Assembly: GCA_030632545.1 (NCBI GenBank)
Contig: DAOVUO010000199.1
Span: 1-5,734 of the forward strand
Direction: 5' to 3'
Source of the DNA: Bacteroidales bacterium
GTDB lineage: Bacteria > Bacteroidota > Bacteroidia > Bacteroidales > DYOH01
DNA: 5,734 nucleotides
Under the pieces are notes generated by a model. That model saw only the letters and a list, made by a program, of their open reading frames with translations, made no database searches and had not been told where the DNA came from. How positions within the stretch are numbered: the first letter of the stretch is position 1; every line of letters starts with the position of its first letter. Shown one piece after another: positions 1 through 5,427 of the stretch. Position numbers and translations under genes: made by a program.

Positions 1-18
1 AGTATTAAAATTTATATA

Positions 19-26
19 TATAATTG
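19..26 (+). promoter_or_regulatory. weak -7-like box ahead of the first gene
   Basis: TATAATTG matches the Bacteroidetes -7 pattern TAnnTTTG at five of six fixed positions and lies 27 bases before the ATG at 54. The matching -33 element would fall outside the window, so this cannot be tested here. In such AT-rich sequence the match could be chance. Confidence 0.2.
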
Positions 27-53
27 GATGACGAAACAAAATAAACAAATATT

Positions 54-857
54 ATGGACGACGAGTTTACACCAAAGGACAACAATTCGGAAGAGGACAA
101 AAAGAATGAAAATTCGGACGAAAGCAAAAAAGACGAAAATTCGGACGAAAACCCAAAAGACGAAAATACTGAACAGAATAATGAGAGTGCAGAAAATGAT
201 GAGTCAAAGGGAGTAAAGTACTTGCCTTGGATTGCTACAAACGAGAAAGATTTATTTGGATTGGGGGGTAGAGTATTAGCAAGCCTAGAAGAAGATCCAA
301 TGGATATAAAATGGATAAGTTTTGAGGGAATTAAAACTAATATCAATAATTTTGGTAATTTCTTTGTAAGCACTTCGGAAACAAGCGATTCTTTAGTTAG
401 CGTGAATAGCGAAAAAAACCGTTTGGCTGCCGACATGTCTAAAAATAGTAAGTATTTAAAATTATATATTGCTGAGTTTATTGATGAAGATAATAAGTAT
501 GATTATTATCCTGAGTTTGGCTTAGTGCATAAAGATAATAAATACAATTGGCCTACGGATGCCGAAGGTATTAGAGTTTCGGTTAATAAAGTTGTAAAAG
601 CTATTGTGAAATATAAGTTAGATGACCGTAAATATGGTTTGACATATTGGACTGAAATACGTGATAAATATATTGCACTAGATGATTTAACAAATGGCGA
701 AAAAGGTGGTAACTCTTTAGGTAGAAGTGATAAAAATGTAGAAAGAGCTTTGTTAGAGAAAATATTGCGCTCAATAATAAATGGACAAAAATGTTTTACT
801 CCCGACGATTGGGAAGCGCAACTACGTAATCGTGGATTTTTAAGAGAAAGGTTTTAG
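54..857 (+). CDS. hypothetical protein with acidic repetitive N-terminus
   Basis: This encodes 267 residues that I do not recognise. The first ~52 residues are low complexity: about 21 Asp/Glu plus many Asn, Lys and Ser, with almost no hydrophobic residues, so this part is very likely disordered. It includes three consecutive nine-residue units (residues 16-42). From about residue 53 the composition becomes ordinary and suggests a folded domain (GVKYLPWIATNEKDLFGLGG onward, with several Trp and Tyr). There is no signal peptide or membrane segment, so a cytoplasmic protein is expected. The C-terminus DDWEAQLRNRGFLRERF (251-267) resembles the W...L...GF..E.(Y/F) ending I associate with some small Bacteroidetes hypothetical proteins; that link is a weak impression. 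The start at 54 is the first ATG after an in-frame TAA at 42-44; another ATG at 28 is in a different frame. The gene ends in TAG, where a heptamer array begins. No function is proposed. Confidence 0.8.
   Translation: MDDEFTPKDNNSEEDKKNENSDESKKDENSDENPKDENTEQNNESAENDESKGVKYLPWIATNEKDLFGLGGRVLASLEEDPMDIKWISFEGIKTNINNFGNFFVSTSETSDSLVSVNSEKNRLAADMSKNSKYLKLYIAEFIDEDNKYDYYPEFGLVHKDNKYNWPTDAEGIRVSVNKVVKAIVKYKLDDRKYGLTYWTEIRDKYIALDDLTNGEKGGNSLGRSDKNVERALLEKILRSIINGQKCFTPDDWEAQLRNRGFLRERF
99..179 (+). repeat. in-frame 27-bp repeat encoding nonapeptides
   Basis: Three successive 27-bp units encode KKNENSDES, KKDENSDEN and PKDENTEQN. The DNA is also repeated: the 16-mer GAAAATTCGGACGAAA is identical at 108-123 and 135-150. 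The unit length is a multiple of three, so copy-number change by slippage would keep the frame. The third unit has diverged. Confidence 0.85.
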
Positions 858-1043
858 ACTGACGATTTATGATTGACGATTGTCGATTGTCGATTGAGGC
901 TAACGCAAGAGTATTGACGGTGCAAGACCTGCTAGCGTGCTTGCACCTAGTAGCGTCGTTTTTGATTGACGATTTATGATTGACGATTGACGATTGGGCT
1001 AACGCAAAAGTATTTGATTGACGATTTATGATTTATGATTGGC
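857..1043. repeat. degenerate heptamer arrays with a 99-bp higher-order repeat
   Basis: Three runs of a 7-bp unit close to GATTGAC (variants GATTTAT, GATTGTC, GATTGAG) are in exact 7-bp register: six units at 857-898, five at 964-998 and four at 1016-1043. The first two runs are each followed by GGCTAACGCAARAGTATT (898-915 and 997-1014, one mismatch, 99 bp apart), so heptamer run plus tail is itself duplicated. Together with the hairpin at 916-963 and the inverted repeat at 1059-1139, this accounts for most of the 318-base gap between 857 and 1176. I see no coding potential in it. Function is unknown; slippage-prone filler, a transcript-end structure or protein binding are all possible. Confidence 0.85.
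916..963 (+). terminator. hairpin followed by T-run, possible terminator
   Basis: GGTGCAAG (919-926) and CTTGCACC (940-947) form a perfect 8-bp stem with a 13-nt loop. A further GAC/GTC pairing (916-918 with 955-957) closes it across a 7-nt one-sided bulge, and a run of five T follows at 959-963. It lies about 60 bases after the stop codon at 857, so it could end that transcript. The large loop and bulge make it weaker than a classic intrinsic terminator. It sits between two heptamer runs and may instead be part of that repeat family. The 3' arm side also contains an imperfect 18-bp-spaced direct repeat (ACCTGCTAGCGT at 927 and ACCTAGTAGCGT at 945). Confidence 0.4.
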
Positions 1044-1058
1044 CATATCAGTTTTAAC

Positions 1059-1139
1059 AAGTCACGGTGTGAATATGTAAATAAAAACAATAACTCTTGG
1101 AAAACCATCATTTCTATTAAGTCATTCACTCCGTGACTT
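1059..1139. repeat. 16-bp imperfect inverted repeat with 49-nt interior
   Basis: AAGTCACGGTGTGAAT (1059-1074) is the reverse complement of ATTCACTCCGTGACTT (1124-1139) apart from one position. The right arm also contains a smaller hairpin, AAGTCA (1119-1124) with TGACTT (1134-1139), so two folds compete. The element begins 37 bases beyond the stop codon of the minus-strand ATPase gene and 15 bases after the last heptamer, so it could be a 3'-end structure of that gene. The paired ends around an AT-rich interior would also fit a tiny non-coding repeat element. No target-site duplication is evident. Confidence 0.6.
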
Positions 1140-1175
1140 TAACTAAAGCACACTTGTGAAATAAATTCAAAAATT

Positions 1176-2366
1176 CTAATATAAAAACCCCATAAGCCAT
1201 AGAGGTATTTGATTTCGGAAGCCAATTTCAATATCGTCTAATACTAAATAAGAATTTTCAATATTTGCAATTTGATTGTATTTCTTGTTTTTTCCTCCTA
1301 CTTCAAAAATATATTTATTATTTACAATAAAATCACCCTTTTTAGTATAATTCACAACATTATTAGCCGAAACTTGATTCAAAAAGAAACTCTCTCTCAT
1401 ATTTCCAATATTTGTGTTATTATTTGTAATTGAAAACATTAAATTGGGATGATATAAATATATTTTTTCTGGCTTTGATATTTTACTAAATCCACTTTTT
1501 TCTGAATATAAAAAATCTATCAATAAAGCTTCTTTTAGATAATGCATATAATCCATTAAAGTATTTTTACTTATAGCTATTTGAGCACTTAATTTTGTTA
1601 TATTAGGCTTAAATGGCACACTTTCCGAAATTGCATATAAAACTTGCTTTAGCTTTTTTACATTTGAATAATTAATTTTTGCAAATTGTGGCAAATCTGC
1701 CTCAAGAATCTGATTTGTTATTTCTGCTAATTTAAAAGGATAGCTCTCTTTATTGTGCAAGAAAAATGGATAATATCCATATTTTAAATATTCCTTATAT
1801 TTTACAATTGGTTTTATTCTTGCAAATAATTTTGTGGCAATTTCTACATGATTCCCAACAATATCAACCAAACTTAAAGCCTCAAAATCAAAACCTTCTG
1901 TAATATTTACATATTCACGAAAAGAGAAACCTAAAAGTGTATCCATTACAGTTCGTCTTGATAAATCTGCTCTTCCTTTAGTAAGATGCAGCAACGAAGA
2001 GCCTGTGTATAAAACTGTTAATCCCTTGTAATTATCATAAATATTTTTGAGTTCAATCGACCAATTGGTATAATGATGTACTTCGTCAAGCAATAAATAT
2101 TCGCCCCCATTTTTCACAAAATCATCAACAAAATCTACTAGCTTATTCTCGGTAAAATACGTATTATCAAGACTTAAATACACATAATTCCTATTTTTTA
2201 GTTTTGTTTTTGCAAATTGAAGTAACAAAGTTGTTTTACCAACACCCCTGCTTCCTTTAATACCAATTAAACGTTCGTTTTGTTCAAAAAAACTAATTTG
2301 TGGCCGAATATATTCTAATTCAGTTAATTCAACCAACTGTTTTGACATTTCGTATAACTTTTGCAT
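1176..2366 (-). CDS. AAA ATPase with DUF4143-type C-terminus
   Basis: This 396-residue protein belongs to the P-loop ATPases with an AAA_14-type N-terminus and DUF4143-like C-terminus. These are common in Bacteroidetes and archaea but functionally ill-defined. Visible features are Walker A GSRGVGKTT (38-46, Lys44), Walker B YLLLDEVHH (90-98, Asp94-Glu95), the sensor-like strand LYTGSSLL (119-126), the family signature around LLGFSFREY (144-152), and a helix-turn-helix-like region at about 256-283 (TKLSAQIAISKNTLMDYMHY). A nuclease-fold-like end has RESFFLNQ (324-331), then Asp345 and EVGGK (355-359). The ExK of a PD-(D/E)XK site is therefore stretched to ExxxK, so catalysis is doubtful. No signal peptide or membrane segment is seen; a cytoplasmic ATPase is expected. 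The start is the ATG at 2366, about 28-30 nt after a likely transcription start; Met7 is an alternative. It has no Shine-Dalgarno sequence. It is divergent from the DUF4384 gene and not in an operon. The family call is secure; the cellular role is not. Confidence 0.93.
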   Translation of the reverse strand: MQKLYEMSKQLVELTELEYIRPQISFFEQNERLIGIKGSRGVGKTTLLLQFAKTKLKNRNYVYLSLDNTYFTENKLVDFVDDFVKNGGEYLLLDEVHHYTNWSIELKNIYDNYKGLTVLYTGSSLLHLTKGRADLSRRTVMDTLLGFSFREYVNITEGFDFEALSLVDIVGNHVEIATKLFARIKPIVKYKEYLKYGYYPFFLHNKESYPFKLAEITNQILEADLPQFAKINYSNVKKLKQVLYAISESVPFKPNITKLSAQIAISKNTLMDYMHYLKEALLIDFLYSEKSGFSKISKPEKIYLYHPNLMFSITNNNTNIGNMRESFFLNQVSANNVVNYTKKGDFIVNNKYIFEVGGKNKKYNQIANIENSYLVLDDIEIGFRNQIPLWLMGFLY

Positions 2367-2401
2367 AATAAACTAAAATTGCTTTATAGCATTCATTTTT
2401 A

Positions 2402-2409
2402 CAAATATA
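2402..2409 (-). promoter_or_regulatory. -7 promoter box of the minus-strand ATPase gene
   Basis: Read on the minus strand this is TATATTTG, an exact match to TAnnTTTG, 35 bases before the ATG. No TTG lies at the usual 19-21 base spacing upstream; that stretch is occupied by an operator-like palindrome (2418-2433). The missing -33 element would fit a promoter that needs an activator, or one that is simply weak. Confidence 0.5.
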
Positions 2410-2417
2410 CAAAAAAT

Positions 2418-2466
2418 GATCAATAGACTGACCGAAAATCACAAAAAAATGGTCAGTAGACTGACT
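2418..2466. promoter_or_regulatory. two palindromic operator-like sites 33 bp apart
   Basis: Site 1 GATCAATAGACTGACC (2418-2433) and site 2 GGTCAGTAGACTGACT (2451-2466) agree at 13 of 16 positions and start exactly 33 bp apart. Site 2 contains a perfect palindrome GTCAGT-AG-ACTGAC (2452-2465); site 1 is the same palindrome with two mismatches. ACTGACC (2427-2433) can also pair with GGTCAGT (2451-2457). Site 1 sits immediately upstream of the -7 box of the ATPase gene, where a dimeric repressor or activator would act. The binding protein is unknown and not encoded in the window. Confidence 0.6.
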
Positions 2467-2539
2467 ACTTTTGAATATTATTTTATAATCATATAATTTA
2501 CAAAGTGTTGCTCTATATTAATATTAGTTTTTCAGACTA

Positions 2540-2616
2540 TAGCGATTTGTTTTCAGTTATATGATTTCAAAGTATAGAAATAATTCTGAGAACAATCGCC
2601 CAATAGTAAATCGCTA
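2540..2616. repeat. 9-bp inverted repeat in the divergent intergenic region
   Basis: TAGCGATTT (2540-2548) is the exact reverse complement of AAATCGCTA (2608-2616), with 59 bases between. A partial alternative partner, AACAATCGC, lies at 2591-2599. The right arm ends 21 bases before the -33 element of the DUF4384 gene, so it could be a regulatory site. In this AT-rich gap chance is also plausible. Apart from this, the ATPase promoter sites and the next promoter, I see nothing in 2367-2689. Confidence 0.35.
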
Positions 2617-2637
2617 ATAAACATAAATAGTCAATCA

Positions 2638-2668
2638 TTGAAAATATAATCCAAAATGCTTACCTTTG
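2638..2668 (+). promoter_or_regulatory. promoter of the DUF4384 protein gene
   Basis: TTG (2638-2640), a 20-base spacer and TACCTTTG (2661-2668) match the Bacteroidetes -33/-7 pattern exactly. Transcription would start near 2674, giving a leader of about 16 nt without Shine-Dalgarno. The -7 box covers an in-frame TTG at 2666, which excludes that TTG as the start codon and supports the ATG at 2690. Confidence 0.7.
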
Positions 2669-2689
2669 GTTCACATAAACTCACACAAA

Positions 2690-3625
2690 ATGAAAAACTT
2701 CATACTATTCATATCAATTTTGCTAGTCAATTCGTTTAGTGTTTTTTCGCAAAATAAAATTCAAGAAGTAAAAGGGGAGGCTGTTGTTGAGTGGAACATG
2801 AATTCCGAATCAAAGGATTTGGCTAAAAGCAGAGCATTGCAATTAGCTAAAGATAACGCCATTGAAACTACTTTTGGAACGGCTATAATCAGAAATGTGG
2901 TTAGTAGCGTTGAAGTTAAAAATAACAATGGGAAAGCCGAAAGCTCCGAAAATATGCAAATGCAAAGTTCGTCTATTGTTAAAGGTGAAATTATAAACAT
3001 ATTAAGCGAGAAGTATGAGGATATTGTAGAATCTGGCAAAGGGAAAACTAAAAAGTACTACATTAAATGCAAAATTAAGGTTCAAGTAAGAGAACTGGAA
3101 AATTTAAAAGTAGCTAACGAAATAATAATTCTGTCAGATATTGAAATAATTAAACCAAATGAAGAATTTAAAAGTGGTGAGGATTTATTCTTTTACTACA
3201 AGAGTGCAGAATCTGGTTATTTAAGTATTTTTTTGGACGATGGAAATAATGCAGCCAGATTACTTCCTTATTCGCAAATGCCAAAGCAATTTGAAAATGG
3301 AGTGTCAATTGACGCAAATAAGGAATATATTTTATTTACAGAAAAACATCGCTATTTTGGTGAAAAGGATTTTGCTGTTGATGAGTTAGTTTTGTTTACA
3401 AGTAATCCAAAAATGGAACTCAATACACTTTACTTCATTTTTTCGAAAAAGCCACTGAATAAACCCGTTCTGAAGAACCAAGGTTCTAATATAAATATTT
3501 CGGAAATTGAACTTGAACTCCCTGCAATAATGACAAGCACGGAATTTCAAAAGTGGCGTGTGCAAAATATGGCAATACGTAGCGATATGCAAATTGAACA
3601 AATAGTGATTACAATAAGGCCATAA
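2690..3625 (+). CDS. exported FlgT_N-like / DUF4384 domain protein
   Basis: From the ATG at 2690 the protein has 311 residues. Residues 1-20 form a signal peptide (Lys2, hydrophobic core FILFISILLV, then SFSVFS), with likely cleavage before Gln21, typical of Bacteroidetes exported proteins. There is no lipobox Cys, so a periplasmic or outer-membrane-associated soluble protein is likely. Residues ~23-135 (VKGEAVVEWNMNSESKDLAK onward, with the A-rich helix AKSRALQLAKDNAIETTFG) resemble the FlgT_N/LPP20-like fold. Residues ~155-250 match DUF4384: FKSGEDLFFYYKSAESGYLS, then RLLPYSQMPKQFE and NKEYILFTE. A C-terminal segment (~275-309, TEFQKWRVQNMAIRSDM) is uncharacterised. An in-frame TTG at 2666 would add eight residues but lies inside the -7 box and would displace the signal peptide. 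It stands alone, with its own promoter and oppositely oriented or separately promoted neighbours. Domain calls are by eye; the biochemical role is unknown. Confidence 0.85.
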   Translation: MKNFILFISILLVNSFSVFSQNKIQEVKGEAVVEWNMNSESKDLAKSRALQLAKDNAIETTFGTAIIRNVVSSVEVKNNNGKAESSENMQMQSSSIVKGEIINILSEKYEDIVESGKGKTKKYYIKCKIKVQVRELENLKVANEIIILSDIEIIKPNEEFKSGEDLFFYYKSAESGYLSIFLDDGNNAARLLPYSQMPKQFENGVSIDANKEYILFTEKHRYFGEKDFAVDELVLFTSNPKMELNTLYFIFSKKPLNKPVLKNQGSNINISEIELELPAIMTSTEFQKWRVQNMAIRSDMQIEQIVITIRP

Positions 3626-3648
3626 ATTACTTGTACCAAAAAATTAGC

Positions 3649-3740
3649 AAAACACCCCTGACTTTGTTACAAAAAAACAACAAAACACCCCTGACTTTGT
3701 TACAAAATTTGCTTAAAACACCCTTGACTTTGTTACAAAA
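3649..3740. repeat. three 26-bp direct repeats at an exact 33-bp period
   Basis: Copies at 3649-3674, 3682-3707 and 3715-3740 share the pattern AAAACACCCCTGACTTTG plus TTACAAAA, separated by unrelated 7-bp spacers (AAACAAC, TTTGCTT). Copies 1 and 2 are identical; copy 3 differs by one C-to-T change. Each contains a perfect 5-1-5 palindrome TTTGT-T-ACAAA (3663-3673, 3696-3706, 3729-3739). A decayed relative of the 3' half may lie at 3631-3641. The layout is that of phased protein-binding sites upstream of the ATPase gene at 3799. Iterons of an origin are an alternative, but there is no replication initiator gene nearby. Confidence 0.9.
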
Positions 3741-3753
3741 CTTATTATATTTG
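3724..3753 (+). promoter_or_regulatory. promoter of the second ATPase gene, embedded in repeat copy 3
   Basis: TTG (3724-3726), a 19-base spacer and TATATTTG (3746-3753) form a good Bacteroidetes-type promoter. The TTG exists only because copy 3 of the 26-bp repeat has T where copies 1 and 2 have C. The palindromic core of copy 3 (3729-3739) lies inside the spacer, a position where a bound repressor would block RNA polymerase. Transcription would begin near 3759-3760, about 40 nt before the coding start. Confidence 0.6.
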
Positions 3754-3798
3754 ATTTATTATTAATACATTGCACTTTTTAATAAAAAAACATATATT

Positions 3799-5169
3799 TT
3801 GGCATTCAAAAGAGCATTAGAACAACATTTAAATGATTGGAAGGCAGAGCAACATCGCAAGCCCTTAATTATAAGAGGAGCAAGACAAGTAGGGAAAACC
3901 ACTTTAGTTAAAAAATTTGCTGAATCTTATAAATATAGCATTTTTCTAAATCTTGAAAAAAACTCAGATTTATTTTACTTTAAAGAATTTGATGATGTTA
4001 AAACCATAGTAGAATCACTTTTTTTATCAAACAAAATCTCAACAACTTCTATTAATGAGACCTTGTTATTTATTGATGAGATTCAAGAATCGCCAAAAGC
4101 CATCCAACTACTTAGATACTTTTACGAAGAACTACCTAAATTACATGTAATAGCCGCTGGTTCTTTATTGGAATTTGCTATGCGAAAAATTAAAAGTTTC
4201 CCCGTAGGCAGAGTTGAATTTTTATACTTATATCCATTAAATTTTTCAGAATTTTTATCTGCAATAGGTCATCAGGAAGCAATAATACAATTAAATAAAA
4301 TCCCTGTAACTGCATTTGCTCATCAAATTTTACTCAATTTATTTAATCAATATGCGATTATTGGTGGCATGCCAGAAATTATAAAAAAATACACAGAGAA
4401 AAAAAGTATTACTAGTTTACCCAAAGTATATGAAAGTATTTGGGGAACCTACCAAAATGATGTTGAAAAATATGCATCAAACGAAACAGAACGAAAAGTA
4501 ATAAAACACATAATTTCTACTGCACACTTATATCTTGACCAAAGAATTAAATTTCATAATTTTGGAAATTCAAACTATAAATCAAGAGAAGTTGGTGATG
4601 CAATACGACATTTAGATGGAGCTAAAATAATTCAATTAATTTATCCTACTACGGAAATAGAAACTCCAATTAAACCAGATATAAAAAAATCACCTCGATT
4701 ACAATTTCTTGATACAGGACTAGTTAACCATGCTCTCGGAATCCAAAAAGACATGCTTGCATTAAAAGACTTAAGCACCTCATACAAAGGTGCATTAATC
4801 CCACATTTAATAACACAAGAACTAATTTCACTCAATAAAATAAATGATAAAAAGCCTTTTTTTTGGGTGCGCGAAAAAAAACAATCCTCTTCAGAAATTG
4901 ACTTAGTTTTCACTTATAAAAATAAAATAATTCCAATCGAAATCAAATCTGGTCGTGTTGGTACATTAAAGTCTCTACATTTATTTATGAATCAAACTAA
5001 TCATCCCTATGCAATAAGGATTTATGCAGGTAAATTCAATATTGAAAAACATACGAGTTCAACAGGTACGCCATTTTTTTTAATGAATTTACCTTATTAC
5101 CTAGGCACAAAAATTCATGAGTATATAGAATATTTTGTAAATAATTATAGCTTAGATAGTAAATTTTAG
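3799..5169 (+). CDS. AAA ATPase with DUF4143 domain and intact nuclease-like motif
   Basis: This 456-residue protein is a second AAA_14/DUF4143-type ATPase, longer than and quite divergent from the one at 1176-2366. Visible features are Walker A GARQVGKTT (27-35, Lys33), Walker B LLFIDEIQ (89-96, Asp93-Glu94), the sensor strand AAGSLL (119-124), the signature region PVGRVEFLYLYPLNFSEFL (135-153), and IIGGMPEII (187-195). In the C-terminal part, LQFLDTGLVNHAL (301-313) is followed by a PD-(D/E)XK-like set: Glu341 in ITQELI, Asp368 in SEIDLVF, and Glu381-x-Lys383 in PIEIKSG. It is predicted to be cytoplasmic. The reading frame is open from 3766 but contains no ATG until Met128, far inside the ATPase domain. 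The TTG at 3799 gives a family-like N-terminus just before the first conserved helix, so I take it as the start. There is no Shine-Dalgarno sequence. It is probably transcribed alone from the repeat-associated promoter. Family is certain; substrate and role are unknown. Confidence 0.93.
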   Translation: MAFKRALEQHLNDWKAEQHRKPLIIRGARQVGKTTLVKKFAESYKYSIFLNLEKNSDLFYFKEFDDVKTIVESLFLSNKISTTSINETLLFIDEIQESPKAIQLLRYFYEELPKLHVIAAGSLLEFAMRKIKSFPVGRVEFLYLYPLNFSEFLSAIGHQEAIIQLNKIPVTAFAHQILLNLFNQYAIIGGMPEIIKKYTEKKSITSLPKVYESIWGTYQNDVEKYASNETERKVIKHIISTAHLYLDQRIKFHNFGNSNYKSREVGDAIRHLDGAKIIQLIYPTTEIETPIKPDIKKSPRLQFLDTGLVNHALGIQKDMLALKDLSTSYKGALIPHLITQELISLNKINDKKPFFWVREKKQSSSEIDLVFTYKNKIIPIEIKSGRVGTLKSLHLFMNQTNHPYAIRIYAGKFNIEKHTSSTGTPFFLMNLPYYLGTKIHEYIEYFVNNYSLDSKF

Positions 5170-5236
5170 ATTTACGATTGTTGATTGCCGTTTGACAGAG
5201 GATAAACAAGAAATCGACAATTAGAAATCCTAAATC
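5169..5236 (+). repeat. short heptamer array and fold-back after the ATPase stop codon
   Basis: Four degenerate 7-bp units, GATTTAC, GATTGTT, GATTGCC and GTTTGAC (5169-5196), start on the G of the TAG stop. They are the same family as the array after 857. As RNA the array can fold back: 5177-5186 pairs with 5212-5221 (ten pairs, one G-U) and 5169-5176 with 5229-5236 (one mismatch), separated by a bulge. No T-run follows, so it is not a standard terminator. The rest of 5237-5367 shows nothing I can name. Confidence 0.55.
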
Positions 5237-5367
5237 ATCTTCTCTGTGTAAAAAACATTATCAGAAGTGCTAAAATTTTCGTTTTTTTGCATCACAATAG
5301 CAATAATTCATTGAGTTTTTGTAATTGCGTAATAACTAAAGCTTTGTCGGGGTTAGGTCTCTAAATA

Positions 5368-5398
5368 TTGTGACTGATTATAAGCTTTTATATATTTA
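5368..5398 (+). promoter_or_regulatory. candidate promoter of the glycosyltransferase gene
   Basis: TTG (5368-5370), a 20-base spacer and TATATTTA (5391-5398) match the Bacteroidetes promoter except for the final G of the -7 box. Transcription near 5404 would give a leader of about 63 nt containing the hairpin at 5428-5450. CAATTTTG (5406-5413) is a less likely alternative -7 box because no TTG lies at the right distance. Confidence 0.4.
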
Positions 5399-5427
5399 TT
5401 AACGGCAATTTTGACAAAGTTTAACTG

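Noticed and set aside
28..216. 62-codon plus-strand frame starting at ATG 28
   Set aside because: It overlaps the first gene in another frame, is Lys/Thr/Arg-biased by the repeated DNA, and ends without any domain.
5..436. 143-codon open frame on the minus strand opposite the first gene
   Set aside because: Its Ser/Phe-rich translation is what the antisense of an Asp/Glu/Lys/Asn-rich coding sequence yields; the plus-strand gene has the coherent protein.
855..863. TAGACTGAC at 855-863 also occurs in both operator-like sites (2424-2432 and 2457-2465)
   Set aside because: At 855 it is explained by the stop codon plus the first heptamer and has no palindromic partner, so a shared regulator is not supported.
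2491..2573. Imperfect direct repeat ATATAATTTACAAAGT (2491-2506) and ATATGATTTCAAAGT (2559-2573)
   Set aside because: It needs a gap and a mismatch in very AT-rich sequence; not distinguishable from chance.
2536..2615. Possible pseudoknot: ACTAT/ATAGT crossing AGCGATTT/AAATCGCT
   Set aside because: The first helix is only 5 bp of A/T-rich pairing and the region is upstream of the predicted transcription start, so an RNA fold is unlikely.
2666..2689. TTG start giving an eight-residue extension of the DUF4384 protein
   Set aside because: The TTG is part of the TACCTTTG -7 box and would bury the signal peptide; ATG 2690 is preferred.
3649..3740. Repeat-spacer array resembling a CRISPR
   Set aside because: Spacers are only 7 bp, there are just three repeats and no cas genes; a phased binding-site array fits better.
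1176..5169. Two ATPases flanking a cargo gene as a transposon-like or defence island
   Set aside because: The ATPases are divergent in sequence and upstream motif, there are no shared terminal repeats or integrase, and each gene has its own promoter.
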